64,000 bases of DNA from Cucumis sativus (GCF_000004075.3 NC_026658.2:930001-994000); one strand, 5' to 3'. Shown: positions 50,264-63,144, numbered from the stretch's first letter. Notes: generated by a model from the letters alone, not told the origin. A program made the numbers and translations.

Positions 50264-53105
50264 CAGAGATCGGTGAGAGGCACATTGGAGAGGAAGGATC
50301 GGAGAGATTTTTATAAAGCGGAGGTCGGTGGCGGAGGTTTCGAGGAGGAAGTGTATTGGAAATTTTAGAGATCTGAGAATTCTTTTGTTTTTTGCTTTGA
50401 TAGAAACGTGAAGGAAAAAGAAAGAAAGAAAGAAAGAGAGGATTGTTATTTGTTAATGAGAAATGAGAAAGGTAGGTGAATGATGGGTGTAATATGTGGT
50501 TGAACCATTGATTAAATGACCCTTCAACCACTCTTTATTCACACTACGCATTCATTTACCCTAAATTTAACCTTTCCCAAAACATTTTAATTCAATCAAA
50601 ATCAAACTTAAAAAGTAACCCATTCCATTAAATGGGCTACTTTTTAGTGTTTTCATGAAAACATTTCTATTGACACATGAAATAACAAGTAATCTTTTTT
50701 TGAGGAACAAAATATGTCTTTTTCCATCCCTTAATTAAAGCATTCCATGTGCAATTTTGACTAAAAAAGTAAAAAGAAGTGAGTTTTTTTTGTTTTTTTA
50801 TTTGAAATTAATTGGAAATAGGCTTACTTCATCTCACTTCTTTTTTTCTTTTTCCTTATCTATTTCGAAACTGAAAGCAATAGTTTTTTTTTTTTTCTTG
50901 AAAATCTCACTTTGAATTACAATATAATTTTCTTTAAAAAAATCATAAATTCATGATAAGAATTTTTTAAAAAAAAAAACAAATAAATTAAACAACAAAC
51001 AAACAGTAACTTTGAAAGAAGCAAAATCCAAAAACATATATTTAAAACTCGTGTTATTATAAACGAGTGGAAGATTAAAGTATTGAGATTAGAGTATGGT
51101 GTAGACCCACCGCTATAGAAAAAATTGAAATCCAAATCAGTCATAGTTAGTAAGTAGTACAAATTTTTATGTGTCATTGGTGGGAACAATTATGACACTC
51201 CACCTTTTACATTTTGTTGCTTTCCCTTTTCTCTATTACCTATTGGCTGTGAATTGTGGCTTTCCTATTGCTTGGTATACAACTTCCCAACAAATTTCTT
51301 CTATCCCATCCATGGATAGCATCTTTATCTACATCCATTCATTTTCTAAACCTTTTGAGTTGATAGATGACTGTGAGGTGTTTGTTAAACACAAATTGTT
51401 GCATATAACTAAAGAAACTATTTTCACATATATCCAAAAACAACTCCACATTTCTTTATCTATGTTGAGAGAAAATATGGGGACTTAGTTGTGTGATTTT
51501 TTGAGAAATGGAAGCAATGCCATCGGGTAACAAAGGAGAAGTGATGTATAAATGTGGGAAAAATATATTTAAATTAAATTAGTTTCTATATTATCTATAT
51601 TTGTATAGAGATTTTCAATTTTGACTTGTAAGAAATGATAAGTAGTCTTATACAATGAAGATGATGGAAAACAAATTGGCTTTAATTTTGGAGGATTAAA
51701 TTAAAGCAAGTTGAGATGAAGTTTATTAATTTGGTTCATATTTAATTTACTTTATAAAAAATCTTTTGGTGTGTAAGTTACTGAGTTTAAGAGGAGAATA
51801 TGAATGAACTAAACCCCTAACTTAACGAAAGGAATCCTAAAGATATAAAATAATTTATTTAAAAAAAATTTAAGATCAATTTTAAATTAAATTAGCATAC
51901 ATATCTGGACCAATAAATGTGCACTTTCTTTTTTATTGATATAGTTATAAAAACTTTAAAACTATTTTGTAGTAATTCTATGTTTGATCACCTCTTGAGA
52001 AGTTTCCTAAGACGTATATGAGTGAGAATAAAGTGTGATAAAATGATATATGTTGAATTGTGTAGAGACAACTTTCACTCTTAGTGGCAACAATTTTTAA
52101 AATAAACAAAATATTAATGGCAACAATTTTTAAAATAAACAAAATATTAAACAGATAACAATGTCATATGTTACTGAGTATCGCGTGATTAATCGCTAAC
52201 TAGAAAGGTATTGGCCTCTCTCCATATTTATAACACACCTAAACTTTATGTCAATATTTATGACACCCCTGAAAATGGTTACTAAACTTTATGTCAAAGT
52301 CTAAAAACACTCCTAATCTTTTGATTAGTTATTGAAACCATGTCTTTTTTGTTCTTTTTTTATCTACATTCTGAATAAACAATTAAGTTAAAAAATTTTG
52401 GTTTCATTTTTAAGTTTGACTGAAAATGCAACTATTTAGAGAATATGCAATAAAATATAAATTAAACAAAAAAAAAAAGAAAATTGAAACGAAGATAATT
52501 AACTCCAAATCATTATTTAGGATTATATTCCTAAAGAATGCATATGGTGTTTTTAAAGGGCAAAGAAATAAGTTACACTACATGGTTGATTTGAGGCCTC
52601 ACGAAACCCCACAACACAAGGAAGAAAATTGACATCCAAATCGATACTATATCACAAAAAACTTTGTACGGTGGGAATCTTTCTGACACCTCATTAACAC
52701 GTGAACTTGTTTCCAATATTTTGGACATTTCCAAGTATTCAATAATAATAATAATAAAAGTCAATTCAAAATAACATTTGAATGTATCCATATAGTGTTT
52801 ACATGTAATCGATGTAATGGGTGGACATTCCAAAGGGTTACACGTGAAGAAGCTTAATAACTATTCCAAACTTATTCTTTATCATCCATGTATTGTGTTT
52901 GGAGAATACAACACTTACGGAAAACCAACGAAAGAAGCCGAATAGATTTGCATGTACAATAAAATCCCCTCAACAATACATACATCATCTTGATGGAAAT
53001 TAAACAAAATATAGAACAAACAACACGAGATCAAAATACATACATACATACATACGTATATTTTTATGATGTAAAGGAGAAGGAAATTAATTAAGAAGAC
53101 TGTGA
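50264..53105. other. Intergenic between ROD1 and PV42
   Basis: ROD1 5' leader (pyrimidine/purine-rich, GAAA repeats near 50425) then AT-rich DNA. It contains a 33-base tandem duplication (52085-52150), an AAT run near 52741 and a TACA run near 53037. The frame at 51171-51488 starts from a non-ATG codon and has no family features. No gene called. Confidence 0.5.
52085..52150. repeat. 33-base tandem duplication
   Basis: Two copies beginning tggcaacaatttttaaaata, at 52085-52117 and 52118-52150, identical by eye. Confidence 0.9.
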
Positions 53106-55254
53106 TTAGGTTTGGATTTTAGAGAGAAGTGAAAGCCTTATCACTCTAATCATATCTGATAGGGAGATTAGGCCAAGCAGCAAACCATGTTCATCAGTTA
53201 CCCAAATTCTGTGCACGTGTTTTGACAATACCTTCTCCATCACTTCCTCCAACGAGCTTTCCGGCCGACATGTCACCAACTCTCTCACCCCTACCCCTGC
53301 CCCTTCTAACAATGGACTCTTTCTAACTAAATCAGTGAACTCTAGCGCTGTCTGGTGTAGCCATGACTGCAGTGTCGCTAGATGGCACCCCCTTAGGTCC
53401 GTTGCGGAGAATGTCCCTACTAGTTTTTTTCCTCTTCCCTGATAGAAACTCGTATCCACACGTTCGTTAATGCTTAAAGAAACAACCGGGTTCCAAATAT
53501 ATAACGATTAGACTACAATATAACACAATTTACGTCCATCTATCTTTTGACTTACTACAGATTGAGGCCGCATGCTAACGATCTAACATTGAAAAGAGAT
53601 AAGAGAGATTTTAGATCAAGAAAGATGAAGATATCTCTCAATTTTAATAAATAAATCAGTCAGTCATGGGTCAAATTAGATCAAACTCTTCCACTTTTGC
53701 GCTAACTTTTCTACTCTCTATTAATTTCTGGAATGTTTCTTTCTTTTGGTTGTGAGAAAATCTGTTTCTAAGGCTCGAAAATGGAAAAAAAATTGACTTA
53801 CGGTAAAAAGTTGTGCGTGGCTTTGTTGGTCGACGCCGAGCTGAGTACTTCCAACAATGGGAACTGCATTGAGAAAACTAGATTTCATGCACTTGATAGC
53901 TTCAATGACACTGGTTTTATCTGTAATTGCCATGACATTCTCATTCACCATCCCTTCCATTTCCTTCACACTTTGCCTCAGAATCCCTTCAATTTCTACC
54001 ACTTTTCCTCTTAGGAACCTCAACACATCCATCTGGGTCAGCATTCTATAACTCGATGCTGACTCGACCAGCTCCACGCCTACTGCCTCCTCAACCTGCC
54101 CATCCACAGGAACCAGGGCTCGGTGGATCCCCTTGCTGAATATCTCCATACAATCTAATATGCTATAAGATCGAGCAGATGGAGACAAATCATATCAGTT
54201 GAAAATTCAAACAAATTATTTATCATTCCCTACTAGAATCATTTCTAATTGGTTCTAACACTGCAAAAGCTTAAATTCAGATTTTACTACACGTTTCTAC
54301 CTTTCATATCCATTTCCCAAGTCTCAAATTTATCCTTTCATACAAATTTAGTTTCTCGCGCTTATTTTCATTGATTCAATATATCTTATACTCCAAATCA
54401 ATATAAATTTGTATTTTTAGTTTTAATAACTAACTTTGCTTCTTTCCATTACACCATTGTCATTTCTTTTTGGAGTTGTTTTGATCTTTCGCGTTAAGAG
54501 ATTTGATTTAATACCAAAAGAGAAGTAATTGCAATGTTAGAACTCTAGGGGACAATAATTAAGTATATCTACCATTTTTTTCTTTCTGGTATTGAGCAAT
54601 GTTTGCTAAATTTAATTTTCTACATGATGACTATATTTTCAATTGTAGATAAATAAACAATCTAGAGTTCAAAAGGAAAAAAATCAAAGACCAAATTGAA
54701 ATTCATCCCCAAAAACACGAAAAAGTTGAGAATTAATACCTTCTTTTCATGAATTATATTGTAGCCTCTTAATTCACATAATATTTCGATAAATTCAAAT
54801 CAATATCCATCCATCCATCTACTTACCTGGTGTTGGGATTCAAAGTCCAGAGACTCAAACCTTCAACATTATGTCCAATAATATTAGATACTGGAACCGC
54901 CATCTTCCGATCAAGATCAATCAGATCATCACGACCGCCATCGCCATCATGATCATCGCCAGCAATATGAGCCAAGATATCAAGCATGGTGACCATACCA
55001 ATATAATGCTTTCTTAGAACCCCAGTCCGCTTATCAGATTCCATGATCATAGAACCACCTGCGCCAATCCAATGGCCAGGCGGCGCCGCCACGGGAACCG
55101 CCACCACATGATTCGCAACTAGAACGTTCATTGTTTGAGCAAGAGAGGCGGTGTACGGCACCTCCACCAGCCGCTTCTTGTCCCCCATCAGATCTTTCAC
55201 CTTCTTCTCTCCCACCGACGCCTGAGTTTCGGTTCTTTTTGCCGTCGCCTGCAT
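53106..55254 (-). CDS. PV42: PV42-type CBS-domain protein (SnRK1 gamma-like), three exons
   Basis: Exons in transcript order are 55254-54827, 54162-53802 and 53438-53106, giving 373 residues. The start MQATAK is chosen because the Lys/Arg-rich VKDLMGDKKRLVEVPYTASL region follows at the usual distance. The frame stays open upstream, with another in-frame ATG at 55407 that would add 51 low-complexity residues. CBS-type sandwiches are visible: VPYTASLAQTMNVLVANHVVAVPV...YIGMVTMLDILAHI in exon 1, NENVMAITDKTSVIEAIKCM at the end of exon 2, and SSLEEVMEKVLSKHVHRIWV...GLLLGLISLSDMIRVI in exon 3. The overall order matches plant PV42 proteins, relatives of the AMPK/SNF4 gamma subunit; Arabidopsis PV42a/b are linked to pollen and stamen function. 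A role as regulatory partner of SnRK1 kinases is inferred from family. Exon 2 begins by completing a Ser codon (SILDCMEIFSKG). Confidence 0.82.
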
Positions 55255-56066
55255 TTTCCCGGCGGTTTTTTTTTCCTTTTTTTTCTTTTGTGGATTGAGG
55301 ATTTGTGGAGTATTTTTTTTCTTTGAGTTTTTGTAATGTGAATGGATGGAAAGAGAAAGAGAAGAAGCTTTGTTAGGTGTCAAGCTTTGGAGGGGATTCA
55401 GTTGCATGAGGGTGGCTTTGTTGACACGTAACAAAATCCTAGTATTAGCAATGACTTCCCCTTTTTTCTTCACCCTTTAAAACTTGTGGGAATTGTGTAG
55501 TTTAAGATAGGAAATAATCATTAGGTGCATCTTTGTTTGCTTTATTTTATGGCACGTTTTTTCTTGGGCGTAGTTTTCAACTATATTATACATAGATGCA
55601 GTAGTCCGACTGCATCCATAGGTTACACCGGAGAGTCTTATATGGTAGTAATTTAGAGATGGGAAAATGGAGGGTAATCATCATCATCATCAGAGAAGAA
55701 CACATAGGAATAATATCAAAGGCTTGAGTCTAATTTCCATAAACCCAACCATACGTAGGCAATACATTTTCCAAAATATTAGATAAGATGCAACTTATAT
55801 ATAAGTAGGAAAAAAGAAAAAAATATTTTTAATTAGTTTAGAAAAGAATTAAAAATAAAAAAGTTGGACCCACGTGCAGAGCCCACTTAATGAAAGCCCA
55901 AAAGCCCAAAGGCGAAAATCCCGTGACCTCCTTAAATACAAATATTAATTAACATTCCTCCTCAAATTCCCGTGACGCAATAAATAACCTCACCTTCCTT
56001 AACTACAAATACTCCATCCTCCAATTTCCCTCAAATTCCTCATTTCTCCTTCTTCAACCTCTTCCA
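55255..56066. other. Divergent promoter region PV42 / TMM
   Basis: 812 bases separate the two divergent start codons. The PV42 side is a purine-rich (in its sense) leader, with the frame open for about 70 codons. The TMM side is a C/T-rich leader (55930-56066) ending in cttcttcaacctcttcca just before the ATG. CACGTG-containing 'cccacgtgcag' at 55869-55879 is a G-box core and could serve either gene. Confidence 0.5.
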
Positions 56067-57401
56067 ATGGCCACCTTCTTCCAACCTTATTTCCTCACAC
56101 TACTCTTAACCCTTCTCCTCTTCCTTTCTTCCCTCTCTTCCTCCTTCACCGTCATCATGCCCGACTCCGACTCCGGCTCCCCCTCTTCCCTCATCGACGG
56201 CCCTCAATCCGGCTTCTCCCTCCACAATGCCGCCGTCCGTACCGACCCCGCTGAACAATCCGCCGTCTATGACATCATGTCCGCCACCGGTAACTACTGG
56301 GCCACCCAAATCCCCGACGTCTGCGGCGGCCGTTGGCATGGCATTGAATGTATGCCCGATAATCACAATCTCTTCCACATCGTCTCACTCTCTTTCGGTT
56401 CACTGTCCGACGACACCGCTTTTCCAACGTGCGACGCCACCCGGTCCACGATTTCCCCTTCCCTTACCAAACTCCCCCACCTTAAAACGCTATTCTTTTA
56501 CCGTTGCTTTTCTAATAATCCTCAGTTTATCCCTTCCTTTTTAGGGCAGTTGGGTTCTTCCTTACAAACCTTAGTCCTTAGAGACAATGGTCTTATAGGC
56601 CCAATTCCCACGGAATTGACCAATTTGACTCATCTCAAGGTTTTGGATCTTCATGGGAATAACTTAAACGGGTCGATTCCGGTTGGGTTCAACCGGTTGC
56701 TCGGTTTGAGGTCGTTGGATTTGAGTCAAAATAAACTCATGGGTTTGCTTCCGAGTTTGGGCTTGTCTAATTTGAGAATACTTGATGTAAGTCAGAATCT
56801 TTTGACCGGTTCGATTCCTATCGAGATTGTCACGTGTCAGTCTTTGATTAAACTGGACTTGAGCCGTAATCGTTTGACAGGATTGATTCCAAAGTCTATC
56901 GGTGGACTTAGACAATTGGTTCTTTTGGATTTGAGTTATAACCAAATCTCTAGCCCACTTCCGAGTTCGTTTCGACTCTTGAGTTCTTTAGAAGCTTTGA
57001 TTTTGAAAGGAAATCCAATGGATTGTGTTATTTCTAATGATTTGTTTGATGGTGGTATGATGAGTTTAATGACATTGATTCTTTCCAATATGGGCTTTCA
57101 CGGCCCAGTCCCCAATTCTTTGGGTCGGTTGCCCAATCTTAGAGTCCTACATCTTGATGGCAACCACTTCAATGGCTCAATCCCTTCAAGTTTTCAAGCC
57201 TTGAGAAACCTTAATGATTTAAGGCTCAATGATAATGAATTGAGTGGACCAATTCCGTTGCCAAAGGATACCATATGGAGGATGAAGAGGAAGCTTAGAT
57301 TATACAATAACTCTGGATTGTGTTACAACTCTCAGAGTGGAGTTGGTGATGTCTCAGGGTCCCCCTATAATATAGATATCGGTCCGTGTAATGTCCCCTA
57401 A
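56067..57401 (+). CDS. TMM: TOO MANY MOUTHS leucine-rich-repeat receptor-like protein, intronless
   Basis: A single 444-codon exon. TMM is the LRR receptor-like protein that, with ERECTA-family kinases and EPF peptides, sets stomatal spacing. Residues 1-27 form a signal peptide. Then come the family's hallmark VIMPDSDSGSPSSLIDGPQS, DPAEQSAVYDIMSATGN, CGGRWHGIECMPD, SFGSLSDDTAFPTCDATRS and FFYRC stretches, all very close to Arabidopsis TMM as I recall it. About ten LRRs follow (roughly 140-400), then the C-cap WRMKRKLRLYNNSGLCYN...GPCNVP. There is no kinase domain, as expected. Oddity: the protein ends at the second C-cap cysteine; the roughly 45-residue Ser-rich and hydrophobic tail of the Arabidopsis protein is missing, and no frame just downstream encodes one. 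GC and codon use are clearly higher in the first third. Confidence 0.93.
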   Translation: MATFFQPYFLTLLLTLLLFLSSLSSSFTVIMPDSDSGSPSSLIDGPQSGFSLHNAAVRTDPAEQSAVYDIMSATGNYWATQIPDVCGGRWHGIECMPDNHNLFHIVSLSFGSLSDDTAFPTCDATRSTISPSLTKLPHLKTLFFYRCFSNNPQFIPSFLGQLGSSLQTLVLRDNGLIGPIPTELTNLTHLKVLDLHGNNLNGSIPVGFNRLLGLRSLDLSQNKLMGLLPSLGLSNLRILDVSQNLLTGSIPIEIVTCQSLIKLDLSRNRLTGLIPKSIGGLRQLVLLDLSYNQISSPLPSSFRLLSSLEALILKGNPMDCVISNDLFDGGMMSLMTLILSNMGFHGPVPNSLGRLPNLRVLHLDGNHFNGSIPSSFQALRNLNDLRLNDNELSGPIPLPKDTIWRMKRKLRLYNNSGLCYNSQSGVGDVSGSPYNIDIGPCNVP

Positions 57402-59967
57402 CTCAAATGGTAGGACATGTAAATGAACCACGTAATTGTAATGTAAACAATGCATAACATTCAATTTTAAATCATCATTTTCTTCTAGATTGGTGCAAAT
57501 TATATAGCAACAATCAAGTTAAAAAATATTAGTAGATATATTACAATACAAATGAATTGTGGATATTGTAAAATTTATATTTAAGTACTAAACATATACA
57601 TGATTTTTGTTTTTAATAAACAAAACCTTTTTTAAAAAAATTGAAATGAGTACTAAATGAGATCTTAGTTATTCATCGATATAGTTCAACTATTCGTCAA
57701 TAACAAATTCAAACATATAAAAGTATTTTTGTTATAAGTTCGAAGTGGAGATTGAAAAACATTCAAGTTTCAAAGATGAAGTTTATACTAATACGATCGG
57801 GTCAAACTCAATTTTGGTCATATATATATATATAAAAGTATTGAATTCATGTTAAACAACAAACCCTAAACTTTAATAATAAAGAAGCAAACGTGTGAAG
57901 AAGCTTAGGAAGTAGCTATGGATATATAAAGTGAAGAGACAATTTATTTTTCCTCCCCTCCCTCTTCCATTATTTCTTTAAATCCTATGCAAAAAAGGAA
58001 CATTTTTTTTTTTGTAGTTTAGTGATTAAAGTATATCTCAAATTTTAATATATGTATGATTCAAAAAATATATATTATAATTTAGTACTTATAAAGCTTC
58101 ATGATATTTTGTCTTATAAATTATTCATTTATGAAATGTGTACCATACCATATGAGTCTATTTAGAATAATCTTATCATAAATTGAGACCAAAATTGTAA
58201 TCTAAGTTAGTATTTAAGAAGATAGGTTTCAAATGGTAAGCGTTGAATGAAGAAACCAACCTCAACGGTCTTATTTATAATATAATAATGTAAAATAATA
58301 TTATGAAAATTAGATGAATTTAATGAAGGGTTCAAAAAGTTTGAAGTTTCAACCAACCCATTTAGGCCATTGTCATTAATTCTTGTTTCCATGTCACAAA
58401 AGAATAATATATATACACATATGTATATAAATGAATAATTGTTTGAAGCAATTAGCTGGTTTTACTCTCTCATTGCTAACCAATCATTCAATACAACTTT
58501 ATGCCATTTCATCATTCCAATCATTAATGGTTTTCTTCTTTTGTTTACATTTATCAAACTTAAAACATTCAAACTCATCCACACATATATCTTTTTTCTT
58601 TTCTTTTTCTTAACTATAAGAACACTTTAAATGAGAATCCAACTTTTCATGAAAAGGAAAAGTTATATTGGTTGTTGTTAATTTTACATTAAAAAAAAAA
58701 TGTTGGATTTAGAAAGTATTTGGAATGAACCACACGATTGGAATTATGTATAAGGATTTTATCGAGTCACGTGAATTATTTGTGAAGTTCTATCGTATTA
58801 TAAAAATTAAAATTTAAAATTCAAATCAATATAGTGCAAGATGATACATATTTAAATTTTCCTTCATTAGTCGTTATTAAACTTTTGAATTGAATTGGTG
58901 GTTTAAAAAATAGGAACTAATTTTGTAATTAAATATTTTATTTTACAAAATTTAAATGATGTTTAATTATCACATGCTTGATTTATTTTTGAGTGTCAAG
59001 AGAATTTAGAATTCGTTAGATAGTGATAGTTTCAAATTATTTACACAAATATAGAACTTTATTTAGAAAAATTTAAGCCACAAAGAGAAGAGTTTATTTT
59101 TTCATTTAAATATGATTCATAGACGAAGAAAGAATCTTCTAAATTTACTTATATGGATATCTATTGTAATTACTATATTGTTAGATTTTTCTTTTCATTT
59201 TAAACAATAATTTATAGAAGATTAGCAAATATTTCCTTACAAGATCACCAAACAAAAAAGGAAAAAAAAAAAAAAAAGAGTAAATTGGCCATGAACAGGG
59301 ACTTGAATGGCTAACATTACTAACCACTTAGAGAATAATCTATAATCTATTTAGTTAATTCAATCATATTTTCTATATATGATTGTTGTGTTCATTGTAT
59401 TTTCCATCATGTCCTAATCTTTCTTCTTTTGCTTATTTTTCCATCAATATTTTCTTTATGTCTTTAGTGTATATGTTGCTAATTCATGAAGCAACACATC
59501 CACTCTTTATTATTGGTAGAGTAGAGATGAAAATATAAATTATTGTATCATGTGTTGCGAACTATATATGAACTTTTTCATCAAACAATAACTTTTTTAT
59601 TTTTTTTCATAGAGTAGGATTCATTATATATTTGCAAGTAAAGTTTCAATAATTTCTAAATAATTATGACATCTATATGTAGACTTAAAAAATGAAAAAT
59701 TATAATCCAAATTTCTAAAGATTTAAATGGTTAATTACTAGAATCTTGACATAGACTATTAATATTTTATCATGATAACAACATAAATAATAATAATAAT
59801 AATGACAAAAATACACTTTTTAATCTTTATTGTTTGAAATCAATGTCGACTGTTTGATCTATAGGATTTTAAAAGTTATATTTGTTTTGGTACATGAGAT
59901 TTGAAAAATGGTTTAAAGTAAGCTTACGAGGTAAATAAAACGATCATCTTTCAAATTTAATAGACTA

Positions 59968-60290
59968 CACTATAAGAAATATCGTCTCTTCTAATAAAAA
60001 TTTCTCACGATAGACTTTAAAAACATTAGGAGAAAAGACTTTTTCCAACAATTTTTAAACCATTATTGGAAAAGATCCATAGCTATCTCCATCGTTGTTT
60101 TTAACGATTGTTTAGTAAGCATGAGATAGGTTGTAATAGAGACATCATTTTTCAAGGTGTGTTGAAACAAATTAAAGTAAGGAGAAAAATTATTAATTTA
60201 TCGTCACAAAAACTTTTTCGATGCATTTTAGACTCTTTTTTTATTACAAAAAATGTTGTAAAAAACCCTCATTTCTTTTTGTTTTGAATT
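59968..60290. mobile_element. CACTA-type DNA transposon end (fragment)
   Basis: The element end starts with CACTATAAGAAAT, a close match to the CACTACAAGAAA terminus of plant CACTA (En/Spm) transposons, preceded by CTA as a possible three-base target duplication. The next roughly 250 bases have the semi-repetitive subterminal look of the family ('caacaatttttaaaccattat', 'tgttttt aacgattgttta'). No matching right terminus (..TTCTTATAGTG) was found in the window, so it is likely truncated or the partner is too diverged. The right limit given is approximate. Confidence 0.45.
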
Positions 60291-61329
60291 CTAAATAAAC
60301 TAGATATATAAATTAAACATATGGGTCACAAACTAAAATGTGTATATTTTCAAACATAACAAAATACCATCATCTATATTTAATAAACTACGATAGATCG
60401 AAAGAGATCGATATTATTTATGTTTATGGTGATATAATAATAAAAGGATAAAATCGTTATCATGCACGTTTTGAGATATACTATTTTATTTAATAGATGT
60501 TAAGATGAGAGAGGTAGAAAAGTGGGGGCATACAATACATGATTGAGCTTATATATAAAATAATAATCATAGAACATCATTGTCATATAAAAGATATAGA
60601 TTAAATCAATGACTAAATATTTACCCTAAACATTTCTTTCCAAAGTCACCAACTACGTCATTGACTTCAATAATTAGATGCAAATCAAAGTACTCTTCAC
60701 ATATACTATCATACTCTTCATTACAAACTATATATACCAATACACTCTTTTCTTTTTTTCTTTTTTAAAGAAGTAGTGATATTTAATTCTTTTAAAAGTT
60801 TACAATGGTTTTCAATAAATACTTCAAATCTATATATCATATGAATAGTTTTCAGGTCATCATCATCAAACTTGTTTTAAAGTTTTGAAGTAGTTTTGTT
60901 ATAATTAAATTTAAGTATACTTTAGCAATTAGTGTGCTAATGATCTTGATTGGGTTTAAGAAAAATAAATTATGACATATATATATTAATTAAAACCCTA
61001 TTCTTTCTTGGTTAATGTTCATAAATATATTTATTTTACCCTAGCTTTGAATTATTCCATCCTAACTTGTCATGCAATAAATTTTGATTTTTCTTTTTTA
61101 TTAGAATATTTTGATATATTTTTATGTGAGTGGTGAGAAAAAAATGCATAAATATAGGTGATGTCGGGAATGCATCTAACTATTACTCTTTTGTATGATT
61201 GGTATATATGAAGATGAAATTAAATGTTAATAAAATCTATTATTACTCATGGAAGAAAAAAAAATTATAGAATCTAAAATTGTACTTATACTTGATTGTA
61301 TGTTTACAACCGATGTAAAAAAGGTGTTG

Positions 61330-62290
61330 TTGAAAGTATTTAATCAATCAAATAGAATTCACAATCTTCGATCGTGAACTTCAATTAAGTAGCAGTCCTA
61401 GTAGCAAGGTCGAGTCAAACCATAGGGAGACTATGATAAAATCTCTTTGACCTAAATAAGTCGTCTTAGAAAAGTATTAATACAATGAGTTTTTGGGTTC
61501 TGGTCGATAGGAAAACAAAATGTAGGAAAGCAAAATACAGATTGACCAAAAAAGAAAACGAAACATGAGATTATGTATTTGTCAATTAAGAGATTGTGGG
61601 TCTATATATTGATTAATTCATTGGTTTATCATATAAAGTTCGTGAGTTAACTGATTATCAAGTCTAATCGACTGCTTGAAAATGTTGGATAGATATTTAA
61701 GGATAACTAAATGCGAATTTCGATTCCTAAATTAACTAGGTATTGTCATGCATACCTTACTTAGCTAATCACATGAAACTCATAAACTGATTAGAACATT
61801 AGATTAAGTCTCATAAACTGATTAGAACATTAGATTAAGTCGGTCAAATATGACCCAACACACTTCCATTCATTGGTTTAATTCGTTGCCTTTTGCTATT
61901 GATTGACACTGAAAGCGTTAGAAGTTGAACTAAAGCTATAACTAAAATGTATTATTTGCTACTCAAAGTAACCATGCTTTCATTACAATTAATGGATAAC
62001 TACAACATGCATAGCATAGATGAAAGACCATACACATATACATGATTAAGTTGTCAATTTAATCTACTTAGTATGCTCATTATCTTAATTTATGAGGATG
62101 AATCACATGCAATAACTTTGTCTAATTTGACAAAAAAATCACAAAGAAACATAATTATATGAACATAAAGCAAGCCAAATATGTAGAGATATATGTTAAA
62201 AGAATAAAGCTTAGAATCCTCTGACCTAAAGCTAAAATGGAGGGAGACTAAGATAAAATCCCTCTAACCTAAAGAATAAAACTCTTCATT
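61330..62290. repeat. Possible LTR-retroelement-derived remnant
   Basis: The sequence around 61345-61450 (a 'cgatcgtgaacttc', 'agcaaggtcgagtcaaacc', 'agggagactatgataaaatc' series) resembles the non-coding LTR/leader portion of plant Ty3/Gypsy elements, and a related 'gggagactaagataaaatcc' string recurs at about 62244. There is no coding part. It is an old, broken fragment at best, with family uncertain. Confidence 0.3.
61780..61841. repeat. 31-base tandem duplication
   Basis: Two identical copies beginning tcataaactgattagaaca, at 61780-61810 and 61811-61841, inside the repeat-like segment. Confidence 0.9.
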
Positions 62291-63144
62291 TTAACTTCAT
62301 CTTATTGGCTTGTTTTGCATATGGGAATGGAGGTACCACGAATGAAAGCCAATCTTCTTCAACTTTAGCTCTCAAATACATTCACATTTGCTCCTCATCT
62401 CACAACTTATTCGTACAACTTTTGAAAATGGTGACCATATTCAACCTCCCGTGGGGATCCACCATAATTTTCTCTTCTACTATTTTTAAAGAACAACCAA
62501 AACTTCTACTATTGCTGTTTGGTCTCTCAAATACCTGAATAATAAGGCTGCAAATGAGACCCAAAATGAGTTAATAAGAACCCTAAAGAAGTTGAGAAAA
62601 CCTAATTAGCTGAAATTTTGTTTATTTTTTTAAAAGGAAAAAGGGGGTTCCCAATTCCCATCAGATTATTTGTTAAAGAAATAAAATTGCTCTCCCGAGT
62701 CGTTTCGGTTGGGAATTTGTACACAGCTGGAATATTTGAATTTTAAAATTACTAATAAAAAAAGAGAGATAGAGTCAGACATGGAGGCGTGAAGAAGACT
62801 ATTGGGGGGGGGACGACGCCATTTCTCTCTCTTTCTCTTCAAAACGCTCTCAATCGCCTCTCTCTTCTCAGACAAAGCCCAACATTCGTCCAACTTCCTC
62901 TCTTTTTTTTTTTTTTTTTCAACTTTTTTACACACCCAAAATCAAAACCCAATCAAACCAAACCAAACCCATTCCCTTTCTCTTCTTTTTTTCAAATGTT
63001 TGTTTCTTCCTCCATCCCTTTACGCTTCGCATCTCTCTCTTCTTCTTTCTGTAACATATAGTTAACTCTGTGTAAGCTAATTAAGCAACACCCACCTTTG
63101 TTTTTTTCTACACATTAACTTCCCTCTGATTTGCCTCTGTTTTC

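Larger units (their letters stand above)
57402..63144. other. Gene-poor 5.7 kb between TMM and kinase
   Basis: Mostly AT-rich, with a CACTA-like terminus (59968 on) and a repeat-like segment (about 61330-62290), listed separately. From about 62800 the sequence becomes C/T-rich with a nine-G run at 62804-62812; this is presumably promoter and 5' leader of the kinase gene. No other gene is supported. Confidence 0.5.

Noticed and set aside
51171-51488. 105-codon open frame with hydrophobic stretches.
   Set aside because: It begins at a non-ATG codon, has no recognisable family and its composition fits random AT-rich DNA.
56106-56378. Gly-rich open frame antisense to the 5' part of TMM.
   Set aside because: A shadow of the GC-rich TMM coding sequence on the opposite strand.
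62789-63065. Two overlapping Ser/Phe-rich frames before the kinase gene.
   Set aside because: They translate the C/T-rich 5' leader; no conserved features, and the frames overlap each other.
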